A DNA stretch of 64,000 nucleotides, taken from contig CAKPBC010000002.1 of NCBI GenBank assembly GCA_934140155.1, positions 62,001-126,000 on the forward strand, written 5' to 3'. The translations under genes and the position numbers were made by a program. This document shows positions 27,996 through 37,268 of this stretch, piece after piece. Within the stretch, counting starts at the first letter, position 1, and every line of letters begins with the position of its first letter. Source of the DNA: an uncultured Bacilli bacterium (lineage in GTDB: Bacteria > Bacillota_I > Bacilli_A > RFN20 > CAG-826). The notes beneath the pieces are model-generated. The model did no database searches. It was not told the DNA's origin and saw nothing but the letters and a program-made list of their open reading frames with translations.

Positions 27996-28925
27996 TTAAT
28001 CAATATTAATTGTACTTGATACAATATAGTTAGGGCGGCCTTTAACTTCATCATAAATTCTTCCAATATATGCATTAGTTAAACCATTAGTAACTAAAAT
28101 AATTCCGCCAATTAAAGCAATACTTGGGAATATCCAAGCCACTAAAGGGAGAGAAATTTTAACAGCCACTAAAACTATAAAAGTAATAAAAGTAATTAAT
28201 GAAGCAAATATAAAGAATAATCCTAATTTTAACGCTATTTTTAATGGATACATACTATTGGCAATAATTCCATCTTCAGCAAGACGTACCATCTTTTTAA
28301 CAGTCCATTTAGTAACCCCGGCACTTCTTTCTGGACGATCAAATTCAATTGAAGTTTGTTTAAAACCAACCCAAGTAGCTAAAGCACGTAAATATCTATT
28401 ATGTTCTGGTAATGCTAAAATAGCATCCACTACTTTATGGTCATAAAGTTTAAATTCCCCTGTATCGGTTGGGATATCCATATTGGTGATTTTACGTAAA
28501 AAGCGATAATAACAATGAGCAGTAACTTTTTTAAATATTGTTTCGCCTTTTCTTTTTTTACGTTTTCCATGAACTACTTCAAAGCCTTTTTTCCATTCTT
28601 CAATCATTTGAATAGCAACGCTTGGTGGATCTTGTAAATCAACATCCATAATAATAACTGCTTCTCCTTTAGCGTAACTTAAAGCCGCTAATTCAGCAGC
28701 TTGTTGTCCGAAATTTCTTGAAAAATTGATAACATTGACTCTTGAATCTTTTTTAGCTAAAGAAGTTAGAATTTCTAAAGATTTATCTTTACTTCCATCA
28801 TTAACAAAAACTATTTCATATTCCTCGTTAAGCGGTCTAATAGTTTTAGTCATAGTTTCATAAAATAATTCAACAACTTCTTCTTCATTAAAAACTGGTA
28901 CTAAAATAGAATATTTTGGTAGCAT
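27996..28925 (-). CDS. GT2 polyprenyl-phosphate glycosyltransferase (GtrB/DPM1-like)
   Basis: The 309-residue protein has an N-terminal GT-A domain with VPVFNEEEVVE, FVNDGSKDKS, FSRNFGQQAA and MDVDLQDPP (DxD). Two C-terminal membrane helices (about 228-252 and 260-282) follow. This is the GtrB/YkoT class, which loads a sugar onto undecaprenyl phosphate at the inner face of the membrane. RSAGVTKW matches the conserved R-x-G-x-S/T-K/R-W block. It is followed immediately by the GT4 gene and preceded by the endonuclease gene 12 bases upstream, so the three may be cotranscribed. Confidence 0.87.
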   Translation of the reverse strand: MLPKYSILVPVFNEEEVVELFYETMTKTIRPLNEEYEIVFVNDGSKDKSLEILTSLAKKDSRVNVINFSRNFGQQAAELAALSYAKGEAVIIMDVDLQDPPSVAIQMIEEWKKGFEVVHGKRKKRKGETIFKKVTAHCYYRFLRKITNMDIPTDTGEFKLYDHKVVDAILALPEHNRYLRALATWVGFKQTSIEFDRPERSAGVTKWTVKKMVRLAEDGIIANSMYPLKIALKLGLFFIFASLITFITFIVLVAVKISLPLVAWIFPSIALIGGIILVTNGLTNAYIGRIYDEVKGRPNYIVSSTINID

Positions 28926-28937
28926 ATATTCTCCTCC

Positions 28938-30743
28938 TTAGAAATCATAAAAAGTAATAATCGGCCTTTTAATTTGAACATATTCGGAATTACTTTTAAA
29001 TCCAAATGCATAATAAGCATTAGGAATATTAGGCATATTATAAGTAAATATTTTTCCACTTACAGTAGGCAATAAATTAGAAGCAATAGTAACAACTTGA
29101 TAAGTTTCTCCTTTATCGACGCTATACATTAAATACATGTTAGTGTATGCCTTAATTGAATCGTATTTAAATGTAACTCGTTTTATGTTAGTAAGTTCTC
29201 CTTCAAAAATTAAGGCTGCAACTTTAAGAGTAGTGGCTAAATCTTCTTCTTTAATTTCCATTGCTAATCCTACGCTTTTATAATTACTTAAATTAGCATA
29301 AGCAAGAGAAGGACTATTCTTAGAAGTTGCCGTTCCTAATGTAAGGCCATTAGAGGAACTTGCTACATTAGCTTTTACTAATATTGTTTTATCATTATAT
29401 GTGATTTCTTTACTTACATCTTTTTTATAAGTGTTTCCGCTAGATAAAGAATCTGCATTATATAAAAATTGCGGTAAATCTTCTACAACTTCTACTTTTA
29501 TTTTGTTGGTAACATTTTCACCAGTAATAGTAATTACTGTTTTTCCTATGTCTTTTGCTGTTATTATATTATCAGAAATAGTAGCAACACTTTCATTACT
29601 AGATGTAAAAGTTAAATTATGATTTAGAGTAGGAAAACATTTGGTTTGAATTTCTTGATTATTATCTTTAGCTATGGTAATACTCTTTTTATCTACACCA
29701 ATATAATTTAATTTAATTTCATCATAACTATTATTAAAATCAATTAATGCACCTTCACCGTTATAAGAATCATCAAAACACATTCTTGCAAATTCTTGAT
29801 GGTCAATAAAGACATTGCGGTTATTTTGTAGTTTTTGTCCTTCTTCATTGCGATTCATTTCTAAATAATTAACTGGATCTAAATCATTCCAAGATAGTAA
29901 TAAATTCCAAGCATCTTTTTCTGAACCACTTGGTGTAGTAACAATATCCGTAATTCTTAAATCACCACGTTTATCAGTAATTGTGTCATAAGTACTATTT
30001 AAAGATGAACTATAACGAATATATACATACATTAGAATACGAGCAATATCACCTTTAATTTCATCACTTGGTTCAAAAATATTATTGCCGAAATAATTAC
30101 CAGTATCTCCAATTTGTGTGGCACTACTTTTATTGACTATACCATATGGAACATTAGATCTTGTGGAATTTATTGTCATTAATGCTGGACGCACATGATG
30201 AATATCACTACCTGCTCCTTTGTTATTTTCTTGCATAGTAGTATATAAACCATTAGAATGATTTTTACACCAAACATGTTCTCTATTCCATAATGATTCA
30301 TTCCAAGTTCCATCAATAATATCACGGGTATATAAAGTAATCATTGAGTTATCATCCATTAAATCACTATCAGTTGTGGATAAACAAGTTTTTAAATCTT
30401 TATATGCGATTATTTCAGTTTGAGTATTAGCCATTAAAATTGATAAACCATTTTGAAGCTCTACACCCTTTTTTCCAAGAACGTAATCATTCAATATTTC
30501 GTTATTTTCGCCTTCAATATCATAATAAGCATTTCTTACTACTCTTTCTTCATCATCAAAATATACTATTTCTGGCTCAACAACACTTGTTGAATTATTA
30601 CTAGTAGAAGGAATAGATACACTTTCACTAGTTGATGGCAATGTTGAAACACTTTCATTATTTAATGTGGGATTTGATGAATTATTTGCACAAGAAAAAA
30701 GAAGTAAAGAAAATACAAATAATTTTAGAGGCTTTTTTTTCAT
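28938..30743 (-). CDS. Secreted endonuclease I lipoprotein with Big_2 domain
   Basis: The 601-residue precursor has a lipoprotein signal with lipobox LLFSC (Cys18) and a Ser/Thr/Asn linker. The endonuclease I (EndA/Bsn-type) catalytic domain has WNREHVWCK (His about 156), SDIHHVRPA and NSTRSNVPYG. A Big_2-like Ig domain (about 345-420) and a C-terminal beta-rich domain follow. The family cuts DNA or RNA non-specifically with Mg/Ca. Together with the 5'-nucleotidase lipoprotein at the left end it suggests scavenging of external nucleic acids, which is inference. The SD AAGGGAG is rather far (12 bases) from the ATG. Confidence 0.88.
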   Translation of the reverse strand: MKKKPLKLFVFSLLLFSCANNSSNPTLNNESVSTLPSTSESVSIPSTSNNSTSVVEPEIVYFDDEERVVRNAYYDIEGENNEILNDYVLGKKGVELQNGLSILMANTQTEIIAYKDLKTCLSTTDSDLMDDNSMITLYTRDIIDGTWNESLWNREHVWCKNHSNGLYTTMQENNKGAGSDIHHVRPALMTINSTRSNVPYGIVNKSSATQIGDTGNYFGNNIFEPSDEIKGDIARILMYVYIRYSSSLNSTYDTITDKRGDLRITDIVTTPSGSEKDAWNLLLSWNDLDPVNYLEMNRNEEGQKLQNNRNVFIDHQEFARMCFDDSYNGEGALIDFNNSYDEIKLNYIGVDKKSITIAKDNNQEIQTKCFPTLNHNLTFTSSNESVATISDNIITAKDIGKTVITITGENVTNKIKVEVVEDLPQFLYNADSLSSGNTYKKDVSKEITYNDKTILVKANVASSSNGLTLGTATSKNSPSLAYANLSNYKSVGLAMEIKEEDLATTLKVAALIFEGELTNIKRVTFKYDSIKAYTNMYLMYSVDKGETYQVVTIASNLLPTVSGKIFTYNMPNIPNAYYAFGFKSNSEYVQIKRPIITFYDF

Positions 30744-30784
30744 GCGTTAATCATTCTCCCTTTTTGTATATTATATATATAAAT

Positions 30785-30814
30785 ACAAAAAAATGCTATC
30801 TTTTGAATAGCATT
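30785..30814 (-). terminator. Terminator after ymcA
   Basis: The 8-bp perfect stem AATGCTAT/ATAGCATT has a 7-base loop and is followed by a run of Us on the minus strand. It ends the rny-ymdB-spoVS-miaB-ymcA cluster. Confidence 0.88.
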
Positions 30815-30819
30815 CTTTA

Positions 30820-31131
30820 TTATTCTAGTATTTTTTTAAGCTCAAGTAATATACTTTCTACACTTTTAGAAATCTCATGAAGATTAATAACTAATGGGTT
30901 ACTATTATATAACTTTAAACTCTCTTCATACTTATTCTTATTTTCAAAATATTTATCATCATTATTAACATTTCTAGTCATTTCTTTAGCGTAAGTAATG
31001 ATATCATTTTGAATAGTAGATAAAGATTTATTATTAGCAATTTCCGCTTTTATTTGAAAATATTCTTTAATGGTCGGATCATCAAAAAGTTGTGTTTGTA
31101 ATTTTTCAAGTTCTTCATCAAAATTAGTCAT
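30820..31131 (-). CDS. ymcA: YlbF/YmcA-family regulator of RNase Y
   Basis: The 103-residue all-helical protein has the YlbF/YmcA pattern (LFDDPTIKEYFQIKAEIANN, then a long heptad region and NPLVINLHEI). YmcA (RicA) in Bacillus forms a complex with YlbF and YaaT that directs RNase Y cleavage of operon mRNAs and is needed for competence, biofilm and sporulation. It overlaps the end of miaB by 8 bases, as in Bacillus, and lies in the same cluster as rny. Position decides YmcA over YlbF. Confidence 0.8.
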   Translation of the reverse strand: MTNFDEELEKLQTQLFDDPTIKEYFQIKAEIANNKSLSTIQNDIITYAKEMTRNVNNDDKYFENKNKYEESLKLYNSNPLVINLHEISKSVESILLELKKILE

Positions 31132-32566
31132 TTACTAATTCTCCAATCACACTATAAAGGTGTGATTCTTTGATTTTAACTTTAACAATTTTACCAACTA
31201 AATCAGCTGATCCATGGAAGTGAACAAGCTTATTTGTTTCACTATATCCTGATAAAACGTCTTTATTTTTCTTTGATGCACCATCCACTAATACTTTTAC
31301 AGTTTGACCCACTAAAGCATCAGCTTTGATGGTGGCTTCTTTTTCCACTACTTTCACTAATTCATCAAAACGTTTATGTTTTTCTTCTGATGTTACATTA
31401 TCAACCATTCTAGCAGCAGGTGTTCCAACACGTGGAGAATAAATAAATGTAAATGCGCCATCATATTTAACATATTCCACCATTTTTAAAGTATCTAAAA
31501 ATTGCTCATATGTTTCATTAGGGAATCCTACAATGATATCGGTTGTTAAAGCAAGATTAGGAATACGGGCCTTCATCTTATCAACAAGTGCTTTATATTG
31601 TTCAGAAGTATATCTTCTTCCCATTAAACGTAAAATCTCATCATTTCCTGATTGAACAGGTAAGTGTATTGCAGGCATGATATTATCATATTTAGCAATA
31701 ATATCGATCATTTCATCACTAAAATCCCAAGGATGGGAAGTAGTAAAACGTAAACGAGGAATACCTAATTTAGCTACGCTTTCTAATAATAAAGCAAAAC
31801 TACTACCATCTTTTAAATCCTTACCATATGCATTAACATTTTGTCCTAATAAAGTAATTTCCATATATCCTTTATTAACTAAATCTTGACATTCACGTAA
31901 TATGTCTTCCATTTTACGGGATCTTTCTTTACCACGAGTATAAGGAACAATACAATATGTACAGAACTTATCACAACCATACATAATATTAACAAATGCT
32001 TTATAAGTATCTAAACGTGTAGAAGGTAAGTTTTCACGAACTTCACCCATTTTTGATTCAACATCAATAATACGAGTTTTACTTTCATAAACTTCTTCTA
32101 ATAAATTTAATAAGTTATCAATATTATGAGTACCAAATAATAAATCCACTTGACGATATTTATCTTGAATAATATCGACAATATGTGTTTGTTGAATCAT
32201 GCAACCACATACCGCAATGACACGGTCATCGCCTTTATGTTTTAAACCTTTTAATTGACCAATTTCACCAAATACTTTATCTTCAGCATTTTCTCTTACA
32301 GCACATGTATTTAAAATGATAACATTTGCGTCTTCAATTTTATCCGCTTTCTTAAATCCTGCAAATTCAAGCATACCCGCCATTGTCTCTTCATCACGAA
32401 TATTGGCTTGGCAGCCATAAGTTCTAATAAAATACTTACGCGTTTTTGCGTAATTTTTAAATTTTTCCGAAATAGTTAATTCTTCATAAGAAATCTTACT
32501 TGCTTCTCTATTTCGCTTTGCTGCTTCTTTCATATTTGGCTTATTTACTACTTTGCATGCGGCCAT
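31124..32566 (-). CDS. miaB: tRNA-2-methylthio-N6-dimethylallyladenosine synthase
   Basis: This 480-residue radical-SAM methylthiotransferase converts i6A37 (the MiaA product) to ms2i6A37. UPF0004 domain cysteines are in YGCQANIRDEE, NTCAVRENAEDKV and CGCMIQ. The radical-SAM cluster is CDKFCTYCIVPYTRG (CxxxCxxC), and a C-terminal TRAM domain follows. The 45-residue N-terminal extension before KYFIRTYGCQ is typical of Bacilli. The SD GTAGGAGTGG is strong. It lies 12 bases after spoVS. Confidence 0.96.
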   Translation of the reverse strand: MAACKVVNKPNMKEAAKRNREASKISYEELTISEKFKNYAKTRKYFIRTYGCQANIRDEETMAGMLEFAGFKKADKIEDANVIILNTCAVRENAEDKVFGEIGQLKGLKHKGDDRVIAVCGCMIQQTHIVDIIQDKYRQVDLLFGTHNIDNLLNLLEEVYESKTRIIDVESKMGEVRENLPSTRLDTYKAFVNIMYGCDKFCTYCIVPYTRGKERSRKMEDILRECQDLVNKGYMEITLLGQNVNAYGKDLKDGSSFALLLESVAKLGIPRLRFTTSHPWDFSDEMIDIIAKYDNIMPAIHLPVQSGNDEILRLMGRRYTSEQYKALVDKMKARIPNLALTTDIIVGFPNETYEQFLDTLKMVEYVKYDGAFTFIYSPRVGTPAARMVDNVTSEEKHKRFDELVKVVEKEATIKADALVGQTVKVLVDGASKKNKDVLSGYSETNKLVHFHGSADLVGKIVKVKIKESHLYSVIGELVND

Positions 32567-32578
32567 TTTAATCCACTC

Positions 32579-32851
32579 CTACTTTGTATTTTTCTTTTCT
32601 AATGTTAATCTAATTGCGGTTTTATTCGCCTTTTCTATGCTTACTTCTTTAAAAGAAGGATACATATATATTTCAATACCACTTGGTGTTAAATATCCTC
32701 TAGCAATAGCAATTGCTTTTACGGCTTGATTTAAAGCACCTGCTCCAACTGTTTGGACATTTAACGATGTTTGATTTCGCATAATATTAGCGATACTTCC
32801 TGCTACAGCACTAACGCTTGAGTTTTTTGAAACTTTTATTAATTCAATCAT
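32579..32851 (-). CDS. spoVS: Stage V sporulation protein S
   Basis: The 90-residue Alba-fold protein matches SpoVS along its length: IKVSKNSSVSAVAGSIAN, TVGAGALNQAVKAIAIARGY, PSGIEI and a final TAIRLTLE. It is a small nucleic-acid-binding-type protein required for coat assembly and septation control in Bacillus sporulation. It also occurs in some non-sporulating lineages, so alone it does not prove sporulation. rny-ymdB-spoVS-miaB order is conserved. The SD is AAGGAGAG. Confidence 0.95.
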   Translation of the reverse strand: MIELIKVSKNSSVSAVAGSIANIMRNQTSLNVQTVGAGALNQAVKAIAIARGYLTPSGIEIYMYPSFKEVSIEKANKTAIRLTLEKKNTK

Positions 32852-32889
32852 AATATTCTCTCCTTAAGAAAATTTATGATTGATTATGG

Positions 32890-33678
32890 TTATATATGAT
32901 TTTCAATCAAATATATCGGCGTAATTTTTTCACATTTCCCACTATTTTCATCAATAGTTAATACAACAGCATTAAATAATGAATCATCTTTATCATCAAT
33001 TTCAAATCGTGACTTTTCATTGAACCATATTTTCTTAATAACTGTTTCTTTTTTAGTACCAAGAACTCCATTATATGGTCCACACATTCCTACATCACTC
33101 ATCATCGCTGTACCATTTGGTAAGACACGATAATCACGAGTTTGAACGTGTGTATGTGTTCCAATAATAGCGCTAACTCTGCCGTCCATTGCCCAAGCTA
33201 AACTTTGTTTTTCTCCAGTTGCCTCAGCATGGAAATCAACAATATGTATATCAGCATGTTCTTCATTTTTAATAATGTTTTCAAGTGCCTCATAAGGGGA
33301 ATTAACTTCTTCACTCATAAATGCACATCCTAATAAATTTGTTACTCTAATTAAATAACCATTTACTTCATAAATTGATGTGCCTACACCGGCAAAATCG
33401 GCTTTTAAATTATATGGTCTAATTAAGTATTCAGCGCCATTAATATAATCAGCAATTTCGCTTTTAGAGTTATAGTGATTACCTAAAGTAATTACATCAA
33501 TTCCTGAGTTAAGAAGATACTCATAGTGATTTTCAATAAGTCCTTTACCATGAGTGGCATTTTCGCCATTAGCAATAACAAAATCAATATTGTATTTCTT
33601 TTTTATTGATGGAAGTAGTTTATTAACCACTAATCGACCGTTTTTACCAACAATGTCACCAATCATTAAAATATTCAA
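32890..33678 (-). CDS. ymdB: YmdB-type metallophosphodiesterase
   Basis: Start TTG 33678 (MNILMIGDIVGKNGR, 262 residues, Bacillus 264) is preferred because AAAGGAG lies 8 bases upstream. Upstream in-frame GTG/ATG codons sit on or before the SD. Metal ligands are in MIGDIVG, ANGENATHGKG, TLGNHYN, DFHAEATGEK and IIGTHTHVQT. YmdB hydrolyses cyclic nucleotides in vitro and affects RNase Y-linked mRNA levels, biofilm and nanotube traits in Bacillus. It lies next to rny, as expected. Confidence 0.93.
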   Translation of the reverse strand: MNILMIGDIVGKNGRLVVNKLLPSIKKKYNIDFVIANGENATHGKGLIENHYEYLLNSGIDVITLGNHYNSKSEIADYINGAEYLIRPYNLKADFAGVGTSIYEVNGYLIRVTNLLGCAFMSEEVNSPYEALENIIKNEEHADIHIVDFHAEATGEKQSLAWAMDGRVSAIIGTHTHVQTRDYRVLPNGTAMMSDVGMCGPYNGVLGTKKETVIKKIWFNEKSRFEIDDKDDSLFNAVVLTIDENSGKCEKITPIYLIENHI

Positions 33679-33707
33679 ATCACTCATCTCCTTTATAGAC
33701 ACAAATA

Positions 33708-33727
33708 GAACCCAATTACTTGGGTTC
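33708..33727 (-). other. Hairpin between rny and ymdB
   Basis: The perfect 8-bp stem GAACCCAA/TTGGGTTC has a 4-base loop, with no proper U-tract. It may be an mRNA processing or stability element, or a weak terminator that lowers expression of the genes after rny. Confidence 0.5.
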
Positions 33728-33737
33728 CATTATTAAA

Positions 33738-35321
33738 TTATTTTGCAGTTTCAATCGCACGATACTCTCGGATTACTGAAACTTTAATTTGACCTGGATA
33801 AGTCATTTCATTTTCAATCTTTTCACGAATTTCACGTGCTAATTTAAATGCTTGTAAATCATCAATCTTTTCTGGAATTACCATAACACGTACTTCACGA
33901 CCTGATTGCATAGCGTAAGAAGTTTGAACACCTTCAAATGATTTACAAATAGTTTCAAGTTGTTCAATACGTTTAACGTAATTTTCTAATGTTTCACTAC
34001 GAGCACCTGGGCGTGCAGCAGATAATGTATCAGCGGCTTGTACTAAATTTGAAATAACGAATTTAGCAGGTACATCACCATGGTGAGATTCGATAGCGTT
34101 AATTACAACTTCTGGTTCACCATATTTTTTAGCTAAGCGAACGCCAATTTCTACGTGGCTTCCATCTAATTCTGAATCAGCGGCTTTACCAATATCATGT
34201 AATAATCCAGCACGTTTTGCTAAGTTTTGATCTAAGCCTAATTCCGCAGCCATAATACCTGCAAGATAAGCTGTTTCAATAGAATGGTCATAAACGTTTT
34301 GACCATAAGATGTACGGAATTTAAGTCTACCAACGTATTTTAATAATTCTTTAGAAATTCTTGGAAGTCCTAATTTGAATGCTGCTTCTTGACCCGCTGT
34401 GGTGATAATTTCATCAACTTCAGCTTTAGCTTTTTCAACAACTTCTTCAATTCTTCCTGGTTGAATACGTCCATCTTTAATTAAGTATTCAAGTGAACGG
34501 CGAGCAATTTCACGACGAACAGGATCAAAGCAAGAAACAGTAATAACTTCTGGTGTATCATCAATAATTAAGTCAACACCTAATAATTGTTCTAATGTAC
34601 GAATATTACGTCCTTCACGACCAATAATTCGTCCTTTCATTTCGTCACTTGGTAAGTTAACAACTGAAACTGTTCTTTCACTTGTAACTTCTTGAGCATA
34701 CTTACTAATTGCTAAACCAAGCATATCTTTAGCTTTAGCGTTACATTCTTCACGTGCTTCATCTTCTTTGTTTTTAATATAAGCAGCGATTTCTTTTGAA
34801 ATTTTAGATTCTACTCTTTTAAATATTTCATCACGTGCTTCATTAACTGACATATTAGAAACTTTTTCTAATTCAACGATAATTGAATCAATCTTAGCTT
34901 GTAATAAATCATCTTTCTTTTGCAGTTCTTTAATACGACGATTAGCATCTTCATTTTTTGCTTCCAAATTATTTTCTTTTTCAATTAAAGCCATATCACG
35001 ACGATCAATAGCTTGTTCTCTTTGGAATAATTTGTTTTCACTTTGTGATAACTCACTCTTTTTTTCTTTAATTTCTTTTTCTGCGTCTAAGCGTAATTCA
35101 TAAGCAGCTTGTTTAGCATCAATTTGAGCATTTTTAATAATATGTTCACTTTTAATTTCAGCATCTTTAATTATTTTGTTAGCTGACTTCGATGCATTTT
35201 TACCACGTAAGTGTTGATATAACAATATTGCGCCTGCTCCAAGCACTAAACATAATATACCAACAACAATTGGTAAAATAATTGTAACAGCATCCAATAA
35301 TATTAATGTTATTAATTGCAT
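33738..35321 (-). CDS. rny: Ribonuclease Y
   Basis: This 527-residue membrane-anchored endoribonuclease starts mRNA decay. It has an N-terminal membrane helix (about 10-35), a long charged coiled coil (about 45-200), and a KH domain with [16 protein letters not shown]. The HD domain has [10 protein letters not shown] and AIESHHGD. The C-terminus [14 protein letters not shown] is as in the family. Partners present here are YmcA and YmdB. A 210-base or longer leader precedes it, which could carry autoregulation. Confidence 0.97.
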   Translation of the reverse strand: MQLITLILLDAVTIILPIVVGILCLVLGAGAILLYQHLRGKNASKSANKIIKDAEIKSEHIIKNAQIDAKQAAYELRLDAEKEIKEKKSELSQSENKLFQREQAIDRRDMALIEKENNLEAKNEDANRRIKELQKKDDLLQAKIDSIIVELEKVSNMSVNEARDEIFKRVESKISKEIAAYIKNKEDEAREECNAKAKDMLGLAISKYAQEVTSERTVSVVNLPSDEMKGRIIGREGRNIRTLEQLLGVDLIIDDTPEVITVSCFDPVRREIARRSLEYLIKDGRIQPGRIEEVVEKAKAEVDEIITTAGQEAAFKLGLPRISKELLKYVGRLKFRTSYGQNVYDHSIETAYLAGIMAAELGLDQNLAKRAGLLHDIGKAADSELDGSHVEIGVRLAKKYGEPEVVINAIESHHGDVPAKFVISNLVQAADTLSAARPGARSETLENYVKRIEQLETICKSFEGVQTSYAMQSGREVRVMVIPEKIDDLQAFKLAREIREKIENEMTYPGQIKVSVIREYRAIETAK

Positions 35322-35716
35322 AACTTTTCCCCTTTCTACAAAATAGCAAAAAATAAATTTATCATCTTTTTACACAAAAAGACATAAATAAAACATTAGT
35401 ATGTGAGTACAAATAATGATTAGAATATTTGAATATTAATAGTATGTATGTTAAAAGTAAATATAATTCATTAATTCACTTTTACAATCGACTAACCAAC
35501 AACATATATAGATAATCTGTATACTCAGATACATAAGTATTATAACAAATTTATATTTCATATAAAAGTTTTTTTATTGATTTTATAAATAGTCTTAAAA
35601 TACAATAAACTGGTTTATAATTTTATGGTTAATACTTTTCATTATTTCAACTGCAAAATGCAATGAATTTTATTTTAAACATCTACTTTTGTTAAGTAGT
35701 TACATTCACAAAAAAA
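35322..35716. other. Non-coding region: long rny leader and upstream spacer
   Basis: About 395 bases hold no gene I can support. The probable rny promoter at 35539 implies a leader of about 210 bases. Within it the minus strand can pair AAAAGTGAAT with ATTTACTTTT (about 35455-35485, G-U included). I recognise no riboswitch or T-box. The part above 35548 is AT-rich spacer down to the terminator of the next gene. Confidence 0.5.
35539..35547 (-). promoter_or_regulatory. Extended -10 promoter of rny
   Basis: The minus strand reads TGTTATAAT (TGn plus consensus -10) without a good -35. It is the best promoter in the intergenic region. Confidence 0.5.
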
Positions 35717-35743
35717 GTCACCTGCAATTTAATAACAAGTGAC
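35710..35743 (-). terminator. Terminator of the YcxB-like gene
   Basis: The 8-bp stem GTCACTTG/CAGGTGAC (one G-U pair) with an 11-base loop is followed by seven Us on the minus strand, just past the stop. Confidence 0.85.
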
Positions 35744-35750
35744 AAATAGT

Positions 35751-36212
35751 TTATTTTCTCTTAATTAATTTTCGTAAATAATCTAAATCTGAGACATTTT
35801 CTTTTAAAATCGGAAACGCTTGTTGTGGGTTTAAATAAATAAAGATAAAACTTTTTGTTTCTTTAACTTTAAAAATATCTGAATAATAAAGTTTAGAAGA
35901 TCCTGAAACTTCATCATGATACATTGTTTTTACCTCTACATATTCATCATAGAATGTATAGACATTTTCACGATTCGTTTTTTGGAAAGATTGAATAGTT
36001 TTATTGAATGAGATTAATAAAACAATACCCATAACAAGAAAAACTGCTGTTGCTAATAAGAAGATACCATCTACTTTCTTAGCGCCAATTGCGGTAACAA
36101 TTGTTAAGACAAGACTTATTACACCAAAGATAATAATAATCCAGCAACAAATAATTGGTGTTTTAAGTAGTTCTTTTTGCATTCTTTCATCTAAAGATGT
36201 TCTTACTTCCAT
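35751..36212 (-). CDS. YcxB-like membrane protein
   Basis: The 153-residue protein has two membrane helices (about 18-42 and 48-69) followed by a cytoplasmic C-terminal domain. That domain has the YcxB-like pattern: a YTFYDEYVEVKT strand, then KLYYSDIFKVKETKSFIFIY, then NPQQAFPILKE. The function of the family is not known. It follows recA by 5 bases and precedes a terminator, so it is the distal gene of the recA transcript. Bacillus has no equivalent gene between recA and rny, so this is a lineage-specific insertion. Confidence 0.6.
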   Translation of the reverse strand: MEVRTSLDERMQKELLKTPIICCWIIIIFGVISLVLTIVTAIGAKKVDGIFLLATAVFLVMGIVLLISFNKTIQSFQKTNRENVYTFYDEYVEVKTMYHDEVSGSSKLYYSDIFKVKETKSFIFIYLNPQQAFPILKENVSDLDYLRKLIKRK

Positions 36213-36217
36213 AACTT

Positions 36218-37216
36218 TTACTCTTTAGTTTCCATATGCATAATGCTATCCACAACTGCTTTATAGACATCATCATGTTGTTTTAAATATTCAATTGCTG
36301 TATCTCTACCTTGGCCAATTCTTTCACCGTTAATTTCATACCACGATCCAGCTTTTTTAACATAACCAGATTGAACGCCTAAATCAACTGCTTCACCATA
36401 TTTAGATATTCCTTGCCCAAATATGACATCAACTTTACAAGTTTTAAATGGTGGCGCTACTTTATTTTTAACAACTTTAACATTTACAGCATTACCAACA
36501 ATATCAGAGCCAACTTTAATTGCTTCGCCTCTTCTAATTTCAATACGAATTGAAGCATAGAATTTTAAAGCACGACCACCAGTAGTGGTTTCTGGGTTAC
36601 CATAAACAACACCAACTTTTTCTCTTAATTGGTTAATAAAGATAATTGTACATTCGGATTTGTTTAAAATACCCGCTAATTTACGCATTGCTTTAGACAT
36701 TAAACGAGCTTGCAAGCCAACTTGAGCATCGCCCATTTCGCCTTCAATTTCTGCTTGAGGTACTAAAGCAGCAACACTATCCACAACGATAATATCAATT
36801 GCGTTTGATTGAGCAAGCATTTGTACAATTTCAAGAGCCTGTTCACCATTATCAGGTTGAGATAAAATTAATTCATCTGTATTTACTCCAAGATTTTTGG
36901 CATAAACTGGATCAATTGCGTGTTCAGCATCAACAAATGCTGCACGTCCACCACGAGCTTGACATTCCGCAATTGCGTGTAATGCAAATGTGGTTTTACC
37001 TGAAGATTCAGGTCCATAAATTTCAATGATTCTTCCTTTTGGATATCCACCAATACCCAAAGCTAGATTTAAGCATAAAGAGCCTGTTGGAATTGCGTCA
37101 ACATCAACATTAGGACGATCTCCTAATTTCATGATTGAGCCTTTACCATAAGTTTTTTCAATACTTTTTATAGCTTCTTCTAATGCTTCTTCTTTAGACT
37201 TCGCTTTTTCTACCAT
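36218..37216 (-). CDS. recA: Recombinase RecA
   Basis: The 332-residue strand-exchange ATPase starts at ATG 37216, with AGGAAGG upstream; an in-frame GTG at 37225 lies inside the SD. Walker A is [10 protein letters not shown], Walker B is [10 protein letters not shown], the L2 loop region includes [16 protein letters not shown], and [10 protein letters not shown] is present. The C-terminal acidic tail is short. No LexA-type box is evident in the 52 bases upstream, so SOS control is not supported here. It lies after pncC, as cinA-recA does in Bacilli. Confidence 0.97.
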   Translation of the reverse strand: MVEKAKSKEEALEEAIKSIEKTYGKGSIMKLGDRPNVDVDAIPTGSLCLNLALGIGGYPKGRIIEIYGPESSGKTTFALHAIAECQARGGRAAFVDAEHAIDPVYAKNLGVNTDELILSQPDNGEQALEIVQMLAQSNAIDIIVVDSVAALVPQAEIEGEMGDAQVGLQARLMSKAMRKLAGILNKSECTIIFINQLREKVGVVYGNPETTTGGRALKFYASIRIEIRRGEAIKVGSDIVGNAVNVKVVKNKVAPPFKTCKVDVIFGQGISKYGEAVDLGVQSGYVKKAGSWYEINGERIGQGRDTAIEYLKQHDDVYKAVVDSIMHMETKE

Positions 37217-37268
37217 AATTTTCACCTTCCTATAATTATATAGTTAAATTATTTTCGTTTTTCGACAA

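Noticed and set aside
37226..37268. Possible LexA box upstream of recA
   Set aside because: CGAAAAACGAAAAT is not a palindromic match to the Firmicutes SOS box; no symmetrical half-sites.
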